This document shows positions 10,939 through 21,329 of a stretch of 64,000 nt of DNA, one piece after another. The translations under genes were made by a program, and so were the position numbers. Origin of the DNA: Pantoea dispersa. GTDB lineage: Bacteria; Pseudomonadota; Gammaproteobacteria; Enterobacterales; Enterobacteriaceae. Numbering within the stretch: the stretch's first letter is position 1; each line of letters opens with the position of its first letter. The stretch lies in the NCBI RefSeq assembly GCF_014155765.1, contig NZ_SCKT01000001.1:1240001-1304000 (forward strand). The letters run 5' to 3'. Below the pieces are notes generated by a model. It worked only from the letters and a program-made list of their open reading frames with translations. It searched no databases and was not told where the DNA came from.

Positions 10939-12045
10939 TCACCACACCTGTTGTGCGATGTCGACAACCAGACGAATCTTCTGCCACTGCTGCGCTTCGG
11001 TCAGGCTGTTGCCCTCTTCCGTTGACGCAAAGCCACACTGCGGGCTGAGGCAAATCTGGTCGAGGCTGACAAACTGCGCCGCTTCCTGCAGGCGCGCCTT
11101 CACCTGTGCAGCGTCTTCCAGCTCGCCGGTTTTGGTGGTGATCAGCCCTAATACCACCTGCTGATGACCCGGTTTGATGAAACGCAGCGGCTCAAAGCCA
11201 CCGGAGCGCTCATTATCGTACTCGAGGAAAAACGCGTCGATGTTCACGCTGCCAAACAGAATTTCCGCCACCGGCTCGTAGCCGCCTTCCGAGATCCAGG
11301 TCGAGCGGAAGTTACCGCGGCACACGTGCAGGCCGACGGTGAGATCCGCCGGTTTATCTTCCAGCGCGCGATTCAGCACCTGCGCATAAATGCGCGCCAG
11401 CTGTTGCGGATCTTCACCGCGCTCGCGAATTTGCTGCTGCTGATCGCCTGAACACAGGTACGCCCAGACGGTGTCATCCAGCTGCAGATAGCGGCAGCCA
11501 GCGTCGTAAAATGCCTTGATCGCATCCTTGTAAGTCTGTGCCAGATCGGCGAAGTACTGCTCCAGATCCGGATACACCGTGGCATCAATCACTTTACGGC
11601 CGCCGCGGAAGTGCAGCACGCTCGGGCTGGGAATGGTCATTTTCGCCACCGCATCGCCAGCCACGCTTTGCAGGAAGCGGAAATGGTCCAGCATCGGATG
11701 CTGCGGGTTAAAAGCGACTTTGCCGGTGACCTTCACGCCGTGCGCTTTGGTCTGCACGCCGTTGAACTGAATGCCCTGATCGGCCTCAAACAGCTCAACG
11801 CCGTGCAGATCGCCAAAGAAATCAAAGTGCCACCAGGCGCGGCGGAATTCTCCGTCGGTCACTACCTGCAGACCGCTGGCGCGCTGCTGCTCCACCACCT
11901 GGCGAATCGCATCGTCTTCTACCTGACGCAGCTGGTCGGCGCTGAGGGTGCCATTGGCGAACTGCTCGCGTGCATGCTTAATGGCAGCGGGACGCAGAAA
12001 ACTGCCGACGGTATCGGCGCGGAACGGGGCGGTGTTGCGTTGCAT
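10939..12045 (-). CDS. MetE C-terminal-domain-like methyltransferase (YxjG/YxjH type)
   Basis: This 368-residue protein matches the catalytic (C-terminal) barrel of cobalamin-independent methionine synthase. Zinc and thiol-binding landmarks are present: HVCRGN near residue 235, and QCGFAS near residue 340. Stand-alone proteins of this type (B. subtilis YxjG/YxjH) probably methylate homocysteine from a donor other than the folate used by MetE; the donor here is unknown. The ATG at 12045 is chosen because AGGAG lies 5 nt upstream; a GTG at 12051 overlaps that RBS. It is monocistronic with its own terminator. Confidence 0.87.
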   Translation of the reverse strand: MQRNTAPFRADTVGSFLRPAAIKHAREQFANGTLSADQLRQVEDDAIRQVVEQQRASGLQVVTDGEFRRAWWHFDFFGDLHGVELFEADQGIQFNGVQTKAHGVKVTGKVAFNPQHPMLDHFRFLQSVAGDAVAKMTIPSPSVLHFRGGRKVIDATVYPDLEQYFADLAQTYKDAIKAFYDAGCRYLQLDDTVWAYLCSGDQQQQIRERGEDPQQLARIYAQVLNRALEDKPADLTVGLHVCRGNFRSTWISEGGYEPVAEILFGSVNIDAFFLEYDNERSGGFEPLRFIKPGHQQVVLGLITTKTGELEDAAQVKARLQEAAQFVSLDQICLSPQCGFASTEEGNSLTEAQQWQKIRLVVDIAQQVW

Positions 12046-12104
12046 ATTCACTCCTGCACTGACACATAATTGCGTCAGGGTATAATTGCGTACGGTTACT
12101 TTTG

Positions 12105-12118
12105 GCCATCTGGATGGC
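12105..12118. promoter_or_regulatory. Palindrome upstream of the MetE-like gene, possible met box
   Basis: GCCATC-TG-GATGGC is a perfect inverted repeat 60-73 bp before the start. Read as two 8-bp units on the minus strand it partly matches the MetJ consensus AGACGTCT (about 5 of 8 in each), which would suit a methionine-related gene. The match is weak. Confidence 0.3.
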
Positions 12119-12210
12119 TATATGTCCATAAGAGTGACATGCCGCCCCACCGGCGGCAATGGAAGAAAATTCAGGGGACGTGAAAAAAATTCATGATCGG
12201 TCAGCGTGAA

Positions 12211-13137
12211 TTAGTTTTGCGCAATCGCCGCGCGCGCCTGCGCGATCTGGCTATCGGACAGCGGCAGGTAGCCGGCCTCCGTTACACGGCGCTGGCCCTG
12301 CGCAGAGAGCACCTGCTGCAGAAAGGCGGCGACCAGCGGCGGCAGCGGTTTGCCGGGCGCCTTGTTAACGTAGATATACAGCGGGCGCGACCACGGATAG
12401 CGGCCGCTGCGGATCGATTCGGCATCCGGCATGACGCTGTCGCCGCTGGCGGTGACGATCGGCAGGGTTTTCACGCCGCTCAGGTGAAAGCCAAAGCTGG
12501 CATAGCCGATGCTGTTCGGCGTGCTGGCGACCGCCTGCACCACCGCCGCCGAGCCGGGAAACTCCGCGACGTCAGCGCGGAAATCGCCGCGACACAGCGC
12601 CTGCTGCTTGAAGAAGCCCCAGGTGCCGGAAGCGGAGTTACGGCCAAAGCGCTGAATACTGCGCGTTGCCCAGTTCGCCGTATGCAGGCCAACATCGCCC
12701 CAGCGCTGCGGCACCTGCTGTGCGCCGCACAGCCGCGTCACGGAGAACAATGCATCCAGCTGCGGCTGACTGATGGACGGCAGCGGATTGTCCTGATTAA
12801 CCACCACCACCAGCGCATCCATCGCCACCGGCACCGCCAGCGGTGCATAACCATAGCGCGCGATAAACAGCTGACGCTCATCCACCTGCATCGGCCGGCT
12901 CATGGCGCCAAGCTGAGCGGCCCCGGCGGCCAGCGCGGTCGGCGCCGTCGACGATCCCGCCGCCTGCACCTGCACGTTGACGCCCGGCGACTGACGGCTG
13001 AAATCTTCGCCCCACAGCGTCATCAGATAGCCCAGCGTGTCCGAGCCCACGCTGCTCAGGTTGCCGGTCAGCATGCTTTGCTGAGCCGTCGCCAGCAGCG
13101 GGCACAGCAATAAAAGAGAGAGCAGCAGCGATTTCAT
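12211..13137 (-). CDS. PstS-like periplasmic phosphate-binding protein
   Basis: This 308-residue secreted protein has a signal peptide ending near ATAQQ. It then shows the phosphate-binding-protein pattern VGSDTLGYLM, AAGSSTAP and a later NSASGTWGFF segment, all typical of PstS-family anion sites. It is shorter than E. coli PstS (346) and stands apart from any pstCAB genes. It begins 18 nt after the phoR stop and is therefore the third gene of phoB-phoR. It could be a phosphate scavenger or a periplasmic sensor partner for PhoR; both are inference. The ATG at 13137 is preferred to the adjacent GTG. Confidence 0.86.
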   Translation of the reverse strand: MKSLLLSLLLLCPLLATAQQSMLTGNLSSVGSDTLGYLMTLWGEDFSRQSPGVNVQVQAAGSSTAPTALAAGAAQLGAMSRPMQVDERQLFIARYGYAPLAVPVAMDALVVVVNQDNPLPSISQPQLDALFSVTRLCGAQQVPQRWGDVGLHTANWATRSIQRFGRNSASGTWGFFKQQALCRGDFRADVAEFPGSAAVVQAVASTPNSIGYASFGFHLSGVKTLPIVTASGDSVMPDAESIRSGRYPWSRPLYIYVNKAPGKPLPPLVAAFLQQVLSAQGQRRVTEAGYLPLSDSQIAQARAAIAQN

Positions 13138-13155
13138 CACAGAGTCCGGTGGCGT

Positions 13156-14469
13156 TTACTGCGCCACATTCTCGCGGATTCCGTTCGCCACAATCAAGCG
13201 CGGTGGCAGCACGAAGCGGAAGCAGGTTTCCTGATGCGGCACGCTGCTGATCTCCAGCCGCGTGGTGTGGTGGCCGAGCGCGTGCTTAACAATGGCCAGC
13301 CCCAGCCCACTGCCGCCAGTGGCGCGCGAGCGCGCTTTATCCACGCGGTAGAAGCGTTCGGTCAGGCGCGGCAGATGCTCCTCGCTGATGCCGGGCCCGT
13401 TGTCGCACACTTTAAATTCGGCGCCCTGTTTGGTGCGCAACCAGCTGATGTCGATGCGCGTGCCATCCGGCGTGTGGTTCACCGCGTTATACACCAGATT
13501 GGAAATCGCGCTGCGCAGCTGTTCATCATTGCCGAACACCTTCAGATGCGGGTCGGTGTGGAAATGGATGCTGTGACGGCCCTGGCTGAGGGTTTCCGCC
13601 TCGCGCTGTAACAGCAGCAGCATGGTCGGCACATCCACCGTCTCTTTCAGATCAATGGCGGGGGCCGCTTCGATGCGTGACAGCGTCAGCAGCTGCTTCA
13701 CCAGGCTGTCCATGCGTCGTGTCTGCTCCTGCATGGTACTGAGCGCCTTGCTGCGGGTGCGCTCGTTCATCCCGACATCGTCCATCATCTCCAGATAGCC
13801 CTGCAGCACCGTCAGCGGGGTACGCAGTTCATGGCTGACGTTGGCGAAGAAGTTACGCCGCGCCCCTTCCAGCTGGTGCATCTGGGTGACGTCACGCGCC
13901 ACCATCAGCCACTGCCCTTCGCTGTAAGGCATGACGCGGAACTCCATGTGATGCTGATTATTCAGCACCAGCGTCAGCGGCTTGTTGAAGTCGCGCTGGC
14001 GGATATAGCGGGAGAATTCAGGGTAGCGCAGCAGGTTGAGGATATTCTGTCCATTATCTTCTGGCCAGCGCAGCCCGAGATGCTGCTGAGCGAGACCGTT
14101 ACACCAGAAAATGGTGCCCTCTTCGGTGGTGAGTACCACCGCGTCCGGCAGCGACTCGGCCCCGCTGCGAAAGCGTTTGATCAGATTGCCCAGCTCGCGC
14201 CGGCGGCGGCGATTGCGCAACTGCATTTGATACAGGCCGTAAAACAGCGGTTCCCAGCTGCCGCGCCCGGTGGGCGGCGTCATTGAACGATCAATCCACA
14301 GCCAGTGCGACAGCCGCATCAGATTTTTGAAGTGCCAGAACAGCACGCCGCACACGGCCAGTAACAGCCACCACGGCAGATAGCCAACCAGCAGACCCAG
14401 CACCAGCGCAGGCAGACACACCAGCGCCAGCTCGGTCAGTAATCTCTTCCAGGAGAGTCGTTCCAGCAC
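13156..14469 (-). CDS. phoR: Phosphate-regulon sensor kinase PhoR
   Basis: PhoR is the inner-membrane histidine kinase that phosphorylates PhoB when phosphate is scarce. At 437 residues it is close to E. coli (431). In order it has two membrane segments (about 12-48), a basic linker, a PAS domain (about 105-190), the phosphorylated His213 in [10 protein letters not shown], and an ATPase domain with [17 protein letters not shown] and [13 protein letters not shown] start with GGAG upstream gives the conserved [11 protein letters not shown]-terminus. It starts 15 nt after phoB. Confidence 0.97.
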   Translation of the reverse strand: MLERLSWKRLLTELALVCLPALVLGLLVGYLPWWLLLAVCGVLFWHFKNLMRLSHWLWIDRSMTPPTGRGSWEPLFYGLYQMQLRNRRRRRELGNLIKRFRSGAESLPDAVVLTTEEGTIFWCNGLAQQHLGLRWPEDNGQNILNLLRYPEFSRYIRQRDFNKPLTLVLNNQHHMEFRVMPYSEGQWLMVARDVTQMHQLEGARRNFFANVSHELRTPLTVLQGYLEMMDDVGMNERTRSKALSTMQEQTRRMDSLVKQLLTLSRIEAAPAIDLKETVDVPTMLLLLQREAETLSQGRHSIHFHTDPHLKVFGNDEQLRSAISNLVYNAVNHTPDGTRIDISWLRTKQGAEFKVCDNGPGISEEHLPRLTERFYRVDKARSRATGGSGLGLAIVKHALGHHTTRLEISSVPHQETCFRFVLPPRLIVANGIRENVAQ

Positions 14470-14484
14470 GGTAAAAGACTCCGT

Positions 14485-15174
14485 TTAGTAGCGGGCAGAG
14501 AAACGATACCCTGTTCCGCGAACGGTTTGTACCATGCGATCGTGGCCGGAAACTTCCAGTGCTTTACGTAAACGACGGATATGCACATCCACGGTGCGGT
14601 CTTCCACATACACGTTAGTGCCCCACACGTGATTCAGCAGCTGTTCGCGGCTGTATACGCGCTCCGGATGCGTCATAAAGAAGTGCAGCAGTTTGTATTC
14701 GGTCGGTCCCATTTCCAGCGGCGTGGTTTCGGACATCACGCGATGCGAGGAGGGATCGAGGCTCAGCCCCTGCATCTCAATCACCTCTTCCACCGCCATC
14801 GGTGAGATGCGGCGCATCACGGCTTTAATGCGCGCCATCAGCTCTTTGGGCGAGAACGGCTTGGTGATGTAATCATCGGCGCCCACTTCCAGCCCGCGCA
14901 CGCGATCTTCCTCTTCACCGCGCGCCGTCAGCATCATCACCGGAATATCACGCGTCATGGCTTCACGCTTTAAATGTTTGATGAACTGAATGCCGCTGCC
15001 GCCGGGTAACATCCAGTCCAGCAGAATCAGATCGGGCCAGGGTTCGATCAGCTTGCCAATCGCGCTGTCATAGTCCTCAGCCTCAATCGGCTGGTAATCG
15101 TTTTGTTCCAGCACGAAACATAACATTTCACGGATGGGAGCTTCGTCTTCCACAACCAAAATGCGCTTAGCCAT
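14485..15174 (-). CDS. phoB: Phosphate-regulon response regulator PhoB
   Basis: PhoB is an OmpR-type transcription activator of phosphate-starvation genes. The 229 residues comprise a receiver domain (acidic residues near 9-10, phosphoacceptor Asp53 in LLDWMLP, conserved Lys in ITKPFSP) and a winged-helix DNA-binding domain that ends [10 protein letters not shown]. Its promoter region carries a Pho box, so it should be self-activated. It leads the operon phoB-phoR-pstS-like. Confidence 0.98.
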   Translation of the reverse strand: MAKRILVVEDEAPIREMLCFVLEQNDYQPIEAEDYDSAIGKLIEPWPDLILLDWMLPGGSGIQFIKHLKREAMTRDIPVMMLTARGEEEDRVRGLEVGADDYITKPFSPKELMARIKAVMRRISPMAVEEVIEMQGLSLDPSSHRVMSETTPLEMGPTEYKLLHFFMTHPERVYSREQLLNHVWGTNVYVEDRTVDVHIRRLRKALEVSGHDRMVQTVRGTGYRFSARY

Positions 15175-15221
15175 TATTACTCCTGCGATTGTGACGGCAT
15201 GTCACGGGGGTTTGCGGCGCC

Positions 15222-15255
15222 ATTATGCGTCAGTTTTGTGACACTTTTATGAAAA
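15222..15255 (-). promoter_or_regulatory. Pho box and -10 of the phoB operon
   Basis: On the minus strand three 7-bp units (TTTTCAT, GTGTCAC, CTGACGC) are separated by AAAA at an exact 11-bp period, at 15227-15255. The -10 sequence CATAAT (15222-15227) follows directly. PhoB binds 11-bp direct repeats placed like this where a -35 element would be. The arrangement closely follows the E. coli phoB promoter. Confidence 0.85.
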
Positions 15256-15371
15256 ACCCACCTCATGATAATCAGATAAAAAGCGCAATTGTGACAACCG
15301 GTTTCGCTTTTTTTTCATTGCGTTGTTAAGCGGTTATACTGCCGCTTTGCGATAGCAGGCACGGAGCATTC

Positions 15372-16589
15372 ATGCGCATTATTCACACCGCTGACTGGCA
15401 TCTCGGTCAGTTCTTTTACAGCAAAAGCCGCGCCGCCGAGCACCAGCAATTCCTCGACTGGCTGCTGGCCGCGATTGTGCAGCATCAGGTGGATGCACTG
15501 ATCGTCGCTGGCGACCTGTTTGACACCGGTTCGCCGCCCAGCTACGCGCGCGAACTGTTTAACCGTTTCGTGGTGGCGCTGCAGCCCAGCGGCTGCCAGC
15601 TGATTGTGCTGGCCGGCAACCATGATTCGGTCGCCACGCTGAATGAATCGCGCGAGCTGCTGGCCTGCCTCAATACCCGCGTCATTACCAGCGCCACGCC
15701 CGGCGGCGAGCAGCAGGTGCTGACGCTGCAACAGCGCGACGGCACGCCGGGCGCGCTGCTGTGCGCCATTCCCTATCTGCGTCCGCGCGACATCCTGCGC
15801 AGCCAGGCGGGTCAGTCCGGTCGCGATAAGCAGCTGTCGCTGCTGCAGGCGATTGAGCAGCACTATCAGCACTGTTATGCCGCCGCTGTGGCGCAGCGCG
15901 AAGCCATGGGCAGTACGCTGCCGATCATCGCCACCGGGCATCTCACCACCGTGGGCGTCAGCAAGAGCGATTCGGTGCGTGATATCTACATCGGCACGCT
16001 GGACGCCTTTCCGGCGCAGGCCTTCCCGCCAGCCGACTACATTGCGCTGGGCCACATCCATCGTGCGCAGCGCATCGCCGACAGCGATCACATCCGCTAC
16101 AGCGGTTCGCCGATTGCGCTCAGTTTTGATGAGCTGGGGCGTGAGAAAAGCGTATTCCTGCTGGAATTTAGCACCCGGCTGGAGTCCGTCACACCGCTGG
16201 TTATTCCGTCATTCCAGCCGATGCAGATGTTAAAAGGCGCCATGGCGGAGATCGAACAGCAACTGACCGCGTTTCACACCTATGAAGGCGATCTGCCGGT
16301 GTGGCTGGATATCGAAATCACTACTCAGGAGTACCTGAGCGACCTGCAGCGCCGCATCGAACAGCTTACCGACGCGCTGCCGGTTGAGGTGCTGCTGGTG
16401 CGCCGCAGCCGCGATCAGCGTCAGCGCAGCCTGGCGCGGCTGGAGAACGAAACCCTGAACGAACTGAAAGTTGAAGAGGTGTTTGCCCGCCGGCTGGCGC
16501 TGGAGGAGCAGCTGGAGGATGAACAGCGCGCGCAGTTAACGCAGCTGTTTCGCAGCACGCTGGCGACGCTGGAGGATCCGGGCGCATGA
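15372..16589 (+). CDS. sbcD: Exonuclease subunit SbcD
   Basis: SbcD is the Mre11-type nuclease of the SbcCD complex, which opens DNA hairpins and trims protein-blocked ends. The 405 residues carry all phosphoesterase motifs: TADWHLGQ (residues 6-13), [20 protein letters not shown] and LGHIHR. GGAG precedes the ATG. A -10-like TATACT (about 15334-15339) upstream is a promoter candidate, divergent from phoB. The stop overlaps the sbcC start by 4 nt, keeping the subunits coupled. Confidence 0.97.
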   Translation: MRIIHTADWHLGQFFYSKSRAAEHQQFLDWLLAAIVQHQVDALIVAGDLFDTGSPPSYARELFNRFVVALQPSGCQLIVLAGNHDSVATLNESRELLACLNTRVITSATPGGEQQVLTLQQRDGTPGALLCAIPYLRPRDILRSQAGQSGRDKQLSLLQAIEQHYQHCYAAAVAQREAMGSTLPIIATGHLTTVGVSKSDSVRDIYIGTLDAFPAQAFPPADYIALGHIHRAQRIADSDHIRYSGSPIALSFDELGREKSVFLLEFSTRLESVTPLVIPSFQPMQMLKGAMAEIEQQLTAFHTYEGDLPVWLDIEITTQEYLSDLQRRIEQLTDALPVEVLLVRRSRDQRQRSLARLENETLNELKVEEVFARRLALEEQLEDEQRAQLTQLFRSTLATLEDPGA

Positions 16590-19500
16590 AAATTCTGACG
16601 TTACGTTTTAAAAACCTCAACGCGCTGCGCGGCGAGTGGTTTATCGATTTCCGCCGCGAGCCGTTTGCCAGCAACGGGCTGTTCGCCATCACCGGCGCTA
16701 CCGGCGCGGGTAAAACCACGCTGTTGGATGCCATCTGTCTGGCGCTCTATCACCAGACGCCGCGCCTTGGTGGCCTGTCGCAGAGCGAAAATCAGCTGAT
16801 GACGCGTGACACCGCTGAATGCCTCGCCGAAGTGGAGTTTGAGATCAAAGGTGAAGCCTGGCGCGCCTTCTGGAGCCAGAACCGCGCGCGCGGCCTGGCG
16901 GAAGGTAAACTGCAGGCGCCGCGCGTCGAACTGGCGCGCGTGGCGGACAACCAGATCGTCGCCGATAAAGTCGGTGACAAGCTCAAAGCCATCGAAACCT
17001 TGTCCGGTCTCGATTTTGCCCGCTTCACCCGTTCGATGATGCTGTCGCAGGGGCAGTTTGCCGCCTTCCTCAATGCCAAACCCGGCGAGCGCGCCGAGCT
17101 GCTGGAGGAGCTGACCGGCACCGAAATCTACGGCCACATCTCGATGCAGATCTACGAGCGCTGGCGCACGGCGCGCGCGGCACTCGACACGCTGCGCGCC
17201 CGCGCCGGTGCGGTGCAGTTGCTCGACGACGCCCGCCGCGCCGAACTGGCGCAGCAGCTGGAGCAGCTGACCCGCACCGAACAGGATCTGAGCGAGCAGC
17301 TGGCGCAGGCCCAGCAGCAGCAGCAGTGGCTGACGCAGCAGCAGCAGCTCAACGCGGAGCAACAGCAGGCGCAGCAGGCGTTGCAGGCTGCCGCCACGGC
17401 CTGGCAGCAGGCGGAAGGCGATCGCCAGCGGCTGGCGCGTGCTGAACCGGCAGAGAAGCTGCGCGACAAACTGCAGCAGCGCGAACAGCTGCAGCGCGAC
17501 CAGCAGACACTGAACCAGCAGGCGCAGCAGTTACAGCAGCAACAGCAACAGGCGCAAGCGGCGCTGCAGCAGGGGGAAAGCCACTATCAGGCCGCACAGC
17601 AGGCACGTGAACGCGCGCTGGCCGAACAGCAACAGCTGGAGACGCTGCTGAGCGAACAGGTGATCCCGCTCGATCAGCAGATCGCCAGCCGTGCACAGCA
17701 GCTTGAGCAGCAGCAGGCGCTGCTGAGCGAACAGCAAAAAACGCTGTTACTCAGCCAGCAGGCGCTGGATCAGCATCAGCAGGCAAGTGAACGCTTACAA
17801 CAGCAGCTGGCGCAGCAGCAGGCGTTTCGCCTGAGTGAAGCCGCTGTCGCCCGCTGGGGCGGCGAACTGGCGCGCTGGCAGGCCGAACTCGCCCGGCTTG
17901 AAGAGCGTGAGCAAACGCTGACGCAGCTCAGCGCGCAGCAGCAACAACTGCAAAGCCAGCTGGAACAGCAGCAGCAGGCGCTGCAGGCGCGCGAACAGGC
18001 GGCACAGCCGCTGCAACAGGCAGAAGCCGCGGCACAGCAGCAGCGCCAGCAGGCGGAGCAGGTGCTTACTTCGCTGGAAGCGGAGATCGCCAGCCCGGCG
18101 CTGCGGACGGCGCTGGCGCAGCATCAGCAGCAGCGCGGCGCACGTCAGCAGCTCAGCCTGCTGGCGGCACAGTGGCAAACGCTCCAGCCGCAGCGCCAGC
18201 AGCGTCAGCTTAAACTGCAGCAGTTACAGCAGCATGCTGAGCAGGAAGCGCTGGCGTTGCAGCAGCTGCGCGAGGAGTACAAGCGCGAGCATCAGACGCT
18301 GCTGGATGTGCGTCGCCTGTGCGAGCTGGAGCGCACCATTATTCAGCTGGCCGACGAGCGGGCCCGGCTGCAGCCGGAACAGCCCTGCCCGCTGTGCGGC
18401 TCCTGCCAGCATCCGGCCATCGACCGCTACCAGCAGTTGCAGCCAGATGAAAATCAGCAGCGGCAGTCGGCGCTGGAAACGCACGTGGCGCAGCTCAGGG
18501 AAGCCGGCACCGCGCGGGGCGAGCAGCTTAAACTGTCGCAGCAGCAACAGCAGGCGCTGCAACAGGAAATCGCCGATCTCGACCAGCAGATCGCCGCCAC
18601 CCGCGAGCGCTGGCAGGCGCTGTGCGGTGAGCTGGCGCTTACCTTCAGCGCTGAACAGCACGCAGAATTCAGCGCCTGGCAGCAGCAGCAGGACGCGCTC
18701 GAAGCCCGCCAGCAGCAGCAGTTGCAGGCGCGTGAACAGGCGGCCGTCACGTTGCAGCAGGCCAAAGACGCGCATCTGCAACAGCAGCAGCGCTGGCAGC
18801 AACATCAGCAGCAGCAACAGCTGGCACAGCAGCAGCTGGCCAGCGCCCGGCAGCAGCGGGATGGGATCGATCAGCGCGTCAGCGGTGAACGGCAGGCATG
18901 GCAGCAGCAACAGCAGCAGCTGGAACAGCAGCTGGCTGCCCATCAACTTAGCCTGCCGGCAGCGCCCGAGCGCGCCGGCTGGCTGCAAACGCTGCAGCAG
19001 CGCTGGCAGCAGTGGCAGGAAAGTGAGCGGTTACTTGCTGAGCTACAGCCGCAGCTGGCGAAAAGCGAAACGGAAGGAAGCAGCCTGCAGCACGCTCTGG
19101 CGCGTGAACAGCAGCAGGTCGCCAGCCTGCAGCAAGCCCTTAACCACCTGCAACAGCAGCAGCAGGCCCAGCAGCAGCAGCGCCAGCAGCTGTTTGGCGA
19201 CCGGCGCGTGGCGGACGCGCGTCAGCAGCAGCACGCCACGCTGCAACAGCATGACCAGGCGCTGGCGCAACAGCTGCAGCGCTGGCAGCAGGCGCAAAGC
19301 GAACTGCACGGCCTGAAAGGTCAGTATGAACAGATTGTCAGCCAGCAGCAGACGCTGGCGCAGCGCGCAGCGGACGCCGAAAGCGCCTTCCGGCAGGCAT
19401 TGCTGCTCAGTGATTTCGCTGACGAAAGCGCCCTGCGCGCCGCGCTGCTGGCGGAAGATGAGGTGCAGACGCTGCGCCAGCGGCTGCAAACGCTGGAGCA

Positions 19501-20263
19501 GCAGCATCAGCAGCACACCGCGCTGCATGCCAGACTGGCGCAGCGGCTGAGCGATCACCAGCAGCAGCGCCCGGCTGCGCTCAGCGATGCCGATGCTGGC
19601 TCCATCGCCATCCGGCTGGAGCAGCTGCGCGTGGCGCTGCGTGACAACGCACGCCAGCAGGGGGAAGCGCAGCAGCAGCTGCACAGCGATACCCGGCAGC
19701 GTCAGCAGCAGCAAACGCTGCTGGCGCAGATCGCCGCTGACGAAGCGGAACTGGCACAGCTAAGCCGCCTCAACGATCTGATCGGGTCGGCCAAAGGCGA
19801 CAAGTTCCGCCGCTTTGCTCAGGGCTTAACCCTCGATCATCTGGTGTGGCTGGCAAACCGCCAGCTCGATCGCCTGCACGGCCGCTATTTATTGCAGCGC
19901 CGCGTCAGCGATGAGCTGGAGCTGGAAGTGGTGGATACCTGGCAGGCCGATGCCACGCGCGACACGCGTACGCTGTCCGGCGGCGAGAGCTTCCTCGTCA
20001 GCCTCGCGCTGGCGCTGGCGCTGTCCGATTTGGTCAGCCATAAAACGCGCATTGAATCACTGTTTCTCGACGAAGGCTTCGGCACGCTGGATGCCGAAAC
20101 GCTGGACACCGCGCTGGATGCGCTCGATGCGCTCAACGCCAGCGGGAAAACCATCGGCGTGATCAGCCACGTGGAAGCGATGAAAGAGCGCATCCCGGTG
20201 CAGATCCGGGTGCGTAAAATGAACGGGCTCGGTTACAGTAAACTGGAGCTGCCGGGCGAGTGA
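16586..20263 (+). CDS. sbcC: Exonuclease subunit SbcC with glutamine-rich coiled coil
   Basis: SbcC is the Rad50-like SMC ATPase of SbcCD. Walker [10 protein letters not shown] lies near residue 36, the zinc hook CPLC at 601-604, the signature LSGGES at 1130-1135 and Walker B LFLDEG with Asp1162-Glu1163. The protein has 1225 residues against about 1048 in E. coli. Both coiled-coil arms (about 215-590 and 620-1050) are dominated by glutamine, with many runs of 3-6 Gln encoded by CAG/CAA. The extra length lies in these arms while both ATPase halves are standard. It is coupled to sbcD by a 4-nt overlap. Confidence 0.96.
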   Translation: MKILTLRFKNLNALRGEWFIDFRREPFASNGLFAITGATGAGKTTLLDAICLALYHQTPRLGGLSQSENQLMTRDTAECLAEVEFEIKGEAWRAFWSQNRARGLAEGKLQAPRVELARVADNQIVADKVGDKLKAIETLSGLDFARFTRSMMLSQGQFAAFLNAKPGERAELLEELTGTEIYGHISMQIYERWRTARAALDTLRARAGAVQLLDDARRAELAQQLEQLTRTEQDLSEQLAQAQQQQQWLTQQQQLNAEQQQAQQALQAAATAWQQAEGDRQRLARAEPAEKLRDKLQQREQLQRDQQTLNQQAQQLQQQQQQAQAALQQGESHYQAAQQARERALAEQQQLETLLSEQVIPLDQQIASRAQQLEQQQALLSEQQKTLLLSQQALDQHQQASERLQQQLAQQQAFRLSEAAVARWGGELARWQAELARLEEREQTLTQLSAQQQQLQSQLEQQQQALQAREQAAQPLQQAEAAAQQQRQQAEQVLTSLEAEIASPALRTALAQHQQQRGARQQLSLLAAQWQTLQPQRQQRQLKLQQLQQHAEQEALALQQLREEYKREHQTLLDVRRLCELERTIIQLADERARLQPEQPCPLCGSCQHPAIDRYQQLQPDENQQRQSALETHVAQLREAGTARGEQLKLSQQQQQALQQEIADLDQQIAATRERWQALCGELALTFSAEQHAEFSAWQQQQDALEARQQQQLQAREQAAVTLQQAKDAHLQQQQRWQQHQQQQQLAQQQLASARQQRDGIDQRVSGERQAWQQQQQQLEQQLAAHQLSLPAAPERAGWLQTLQQRWQQWQESERLLAELQPQLAKSETEGSSLQHALAREQQQVASLQQALNHLQQQQQAQQQQRQQLFGDRRVADARQQQHATLQQHDQALAQQLQRWQQAQSELHGLKGQYEQIVSQQQTLAQRAADAESAFRQALLLSDFADESALRAALLAEDEVQTLRQRLQTLEQQHQQHTALHARLAQRLSDHQQQRPAALSDADAGSIAIRLEQLRVALRDNARQQGEAQQQLHSDTRQRQQQQTLLAQIAADEAELAQLSRLNDLIGSAKGDKFRRFAQGLTLDHLVWLANRQLDRLHGRYLLQRRVSDELELEVVDTWQADATRDTRTLSGGESFLVSLALALALSDLVSHKTRIESLFLDEGFGTLDAETLDTALDALDALNASGKTIGVISHVEAMKERIPVQIRVRKMNGLGYSKLELPGE

Positions 20264-20272
20264 TGCGTGAAG

Positions 20273-20302
20273 TGGCGCGGCGATCAGCTGATCGCCGCGC
20301 CA
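20273..20302. terminator. 30-bp perfect palindrome after sbcC
   Basis: Two 15-bp arms (20273-20287 and 20288-20302) are exact reverse complements without a spacer. It lies between the convergent sbcC and DUF799 stops and is probably a two-way terminator; no U-run follows on either strand. Confidence 0.65.
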
Positions 20303-20308
20303 GCGAGA

Positions 20309-20965
20309 TTAACGCGTAACCGGCGCTTTGTAGCGCGGACCGGCCAGCAGACCACCCTGCTCGTTCTGCGCTAACAGACGTGCGCTGGTGACACCAGCAA
20401 TAGTGTGCGCTTTGTCACCCGCGTTGCTGGCGATCTGTTTGATCGCCGCCGACACCAGCATGCCAATGATGCCGCCGTTGCTATTGTTACTGTTCTCAGA
20501 ATCATTGGCGGTGGCCATGCCCTGCCACAGCTCTTTACCGCTGCGCAGATCGACCAGACGGGCAGTGGCCGAGACCGTGGTCACCGAATCAACCACCAGA
20601 TAGCTGCTGCCATAATCGGTAATCGAAATGTACAGTGCGCTGTCTGCGTTGAAGATGTCATGCAAGCGCTTCGTGCTCACCGCCTGAATTTCATGCCCGT
20701 TGCTCAGGCCGTTTTGCTGGAAGGTCTCTTCCACCACCGCCACCGGGAACACGTAGTAACCCGCTTCCGCCAGTGGCTGGGTCACCAGCGAGGTGAAGCT
20801 ATGCGACGCGTTGATATCCGGCGCACGGTTATCGGCAGGCAGCACCAAAATAGACGCCGGCTTACTGGCACGGAAGGCGCTGTAGTCATACGGTTTCTTA
20901 TTCTGGGCACAGCCGGTCAGCAGCAGCGCCGCGAATACGCCGCACACGGCAATCAGTTTTTTCAT
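20309..20965 (-). CDS. DUF799/GNA1162-family lipoprotein
   Basis: This is a 218-residue lipoprotein with lipobox LLTGC (Cys near residue 19) after a short basic signal. The body (ILVLPADNRAPDIN, YYVFPVAVVEE, LYISITDYGSSYLV) matches the DUF799 family typified by Neisseria GNA1162, whose fold resembles TolB-type periplasmic domains. It is the last gene of a three-lipoprotein leftward operon (CsgG-like, DUF4810, this). Its start overlaps the DUF4810 stop by 4 nt, which implies one complex. Function is unknown; a role in outer-membrane export or envelope assembly is inferred from CsgG partners. Confidence 0.85.
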   Translation of the reverse strand: MKKLIAVCGVFAALLLTGCAQNKKPYDYSAFRASKPASILVLPADNRAPDINASHSFTSLVTQPLAEAGYYVFPVAVVEETFQQNGLSNGHEIQAVSTKRLHDIFNADSALYISITDYGSSYLVVDSVTTVSATARLVDLRSGKELWQGMATANDSENSNNSNGGIIGMLVSAAIKQIASNAGDKAHTIAGVTSARLLAQNEQGGLLAGPRYKAPVTR

Positions 20966-21318
20966 TGGTTCACTCCTTTTTTCTTCATCAGAAAGTCCAT
21001 GTACGGGGCCGATTCCGGAAACAGCTGCTTCTCAAGGGCGAACTGGCTGAAAGCTTTATCCGTATTGCCGTTTTTGGCGTACAGCAGGCCCAGCTGGGCG
21101 TGCAGACCCGGTGCTACCGGCTTGTTCACCGCTTTGGCCTTTTCGATATCCAGATTCAGCGCATCAATCTGCTTCTGCGGATCGCTGTCTTTCTGGTAAT
21201 AGCTGTACACCTGCTGCTGGTAATCACCCCAGTAGTAGATCGGCTCCGGTCCTTTTGGCGCACAGCCGGCCAGCACGCCTGCCGCGATCAGCGCGGCGCT
21301 CAGTTGCAGTAATTTCAT
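20962..21318 (-). CDS. DUF4810-family lipoprotein
   Basis: This is a 118-residue lipoprotein. It starts MKLLQLSAALIAAG with lipobox VLAGC, which is why the ATG at 21318 is used in place of one 30 nt upstream. The mature part contains YYWGDYQQQVYSYY, then a TPR-like helical stretch (LGLLYAKNGNTDKAF), as in DUF4810 proteins. It sits 11 nt after the CsgG-like gene and overlaps the DUF799 gene by 4 nt. The trio recurs as a unit in other proteobacteria. Function is unknown. Confidence 0.84.
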   Translation of the reverse strand: MKLLQLSAALIAAGVLAGCAPKGPEPIYYWGDYQQQVYSYYQKDSDPQKQIDALNLDIEKAKAVNKPVAPGLHAQLGLLYAKNGNTDKAFSQFALEKQLFPESAPYMDFLMKKKGVNQ

Positions 21319-21329
21319 CGTCAATATCC

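Noticed and set aside
17200-19760. CAG-rich repeats as a possible CRISPR, microsatellite or mobile element
   Set aside because: They lie in frame within sbcC, mix CAG with CAA and other codons, and encode a coiled coil; there is no regular spacer structure.
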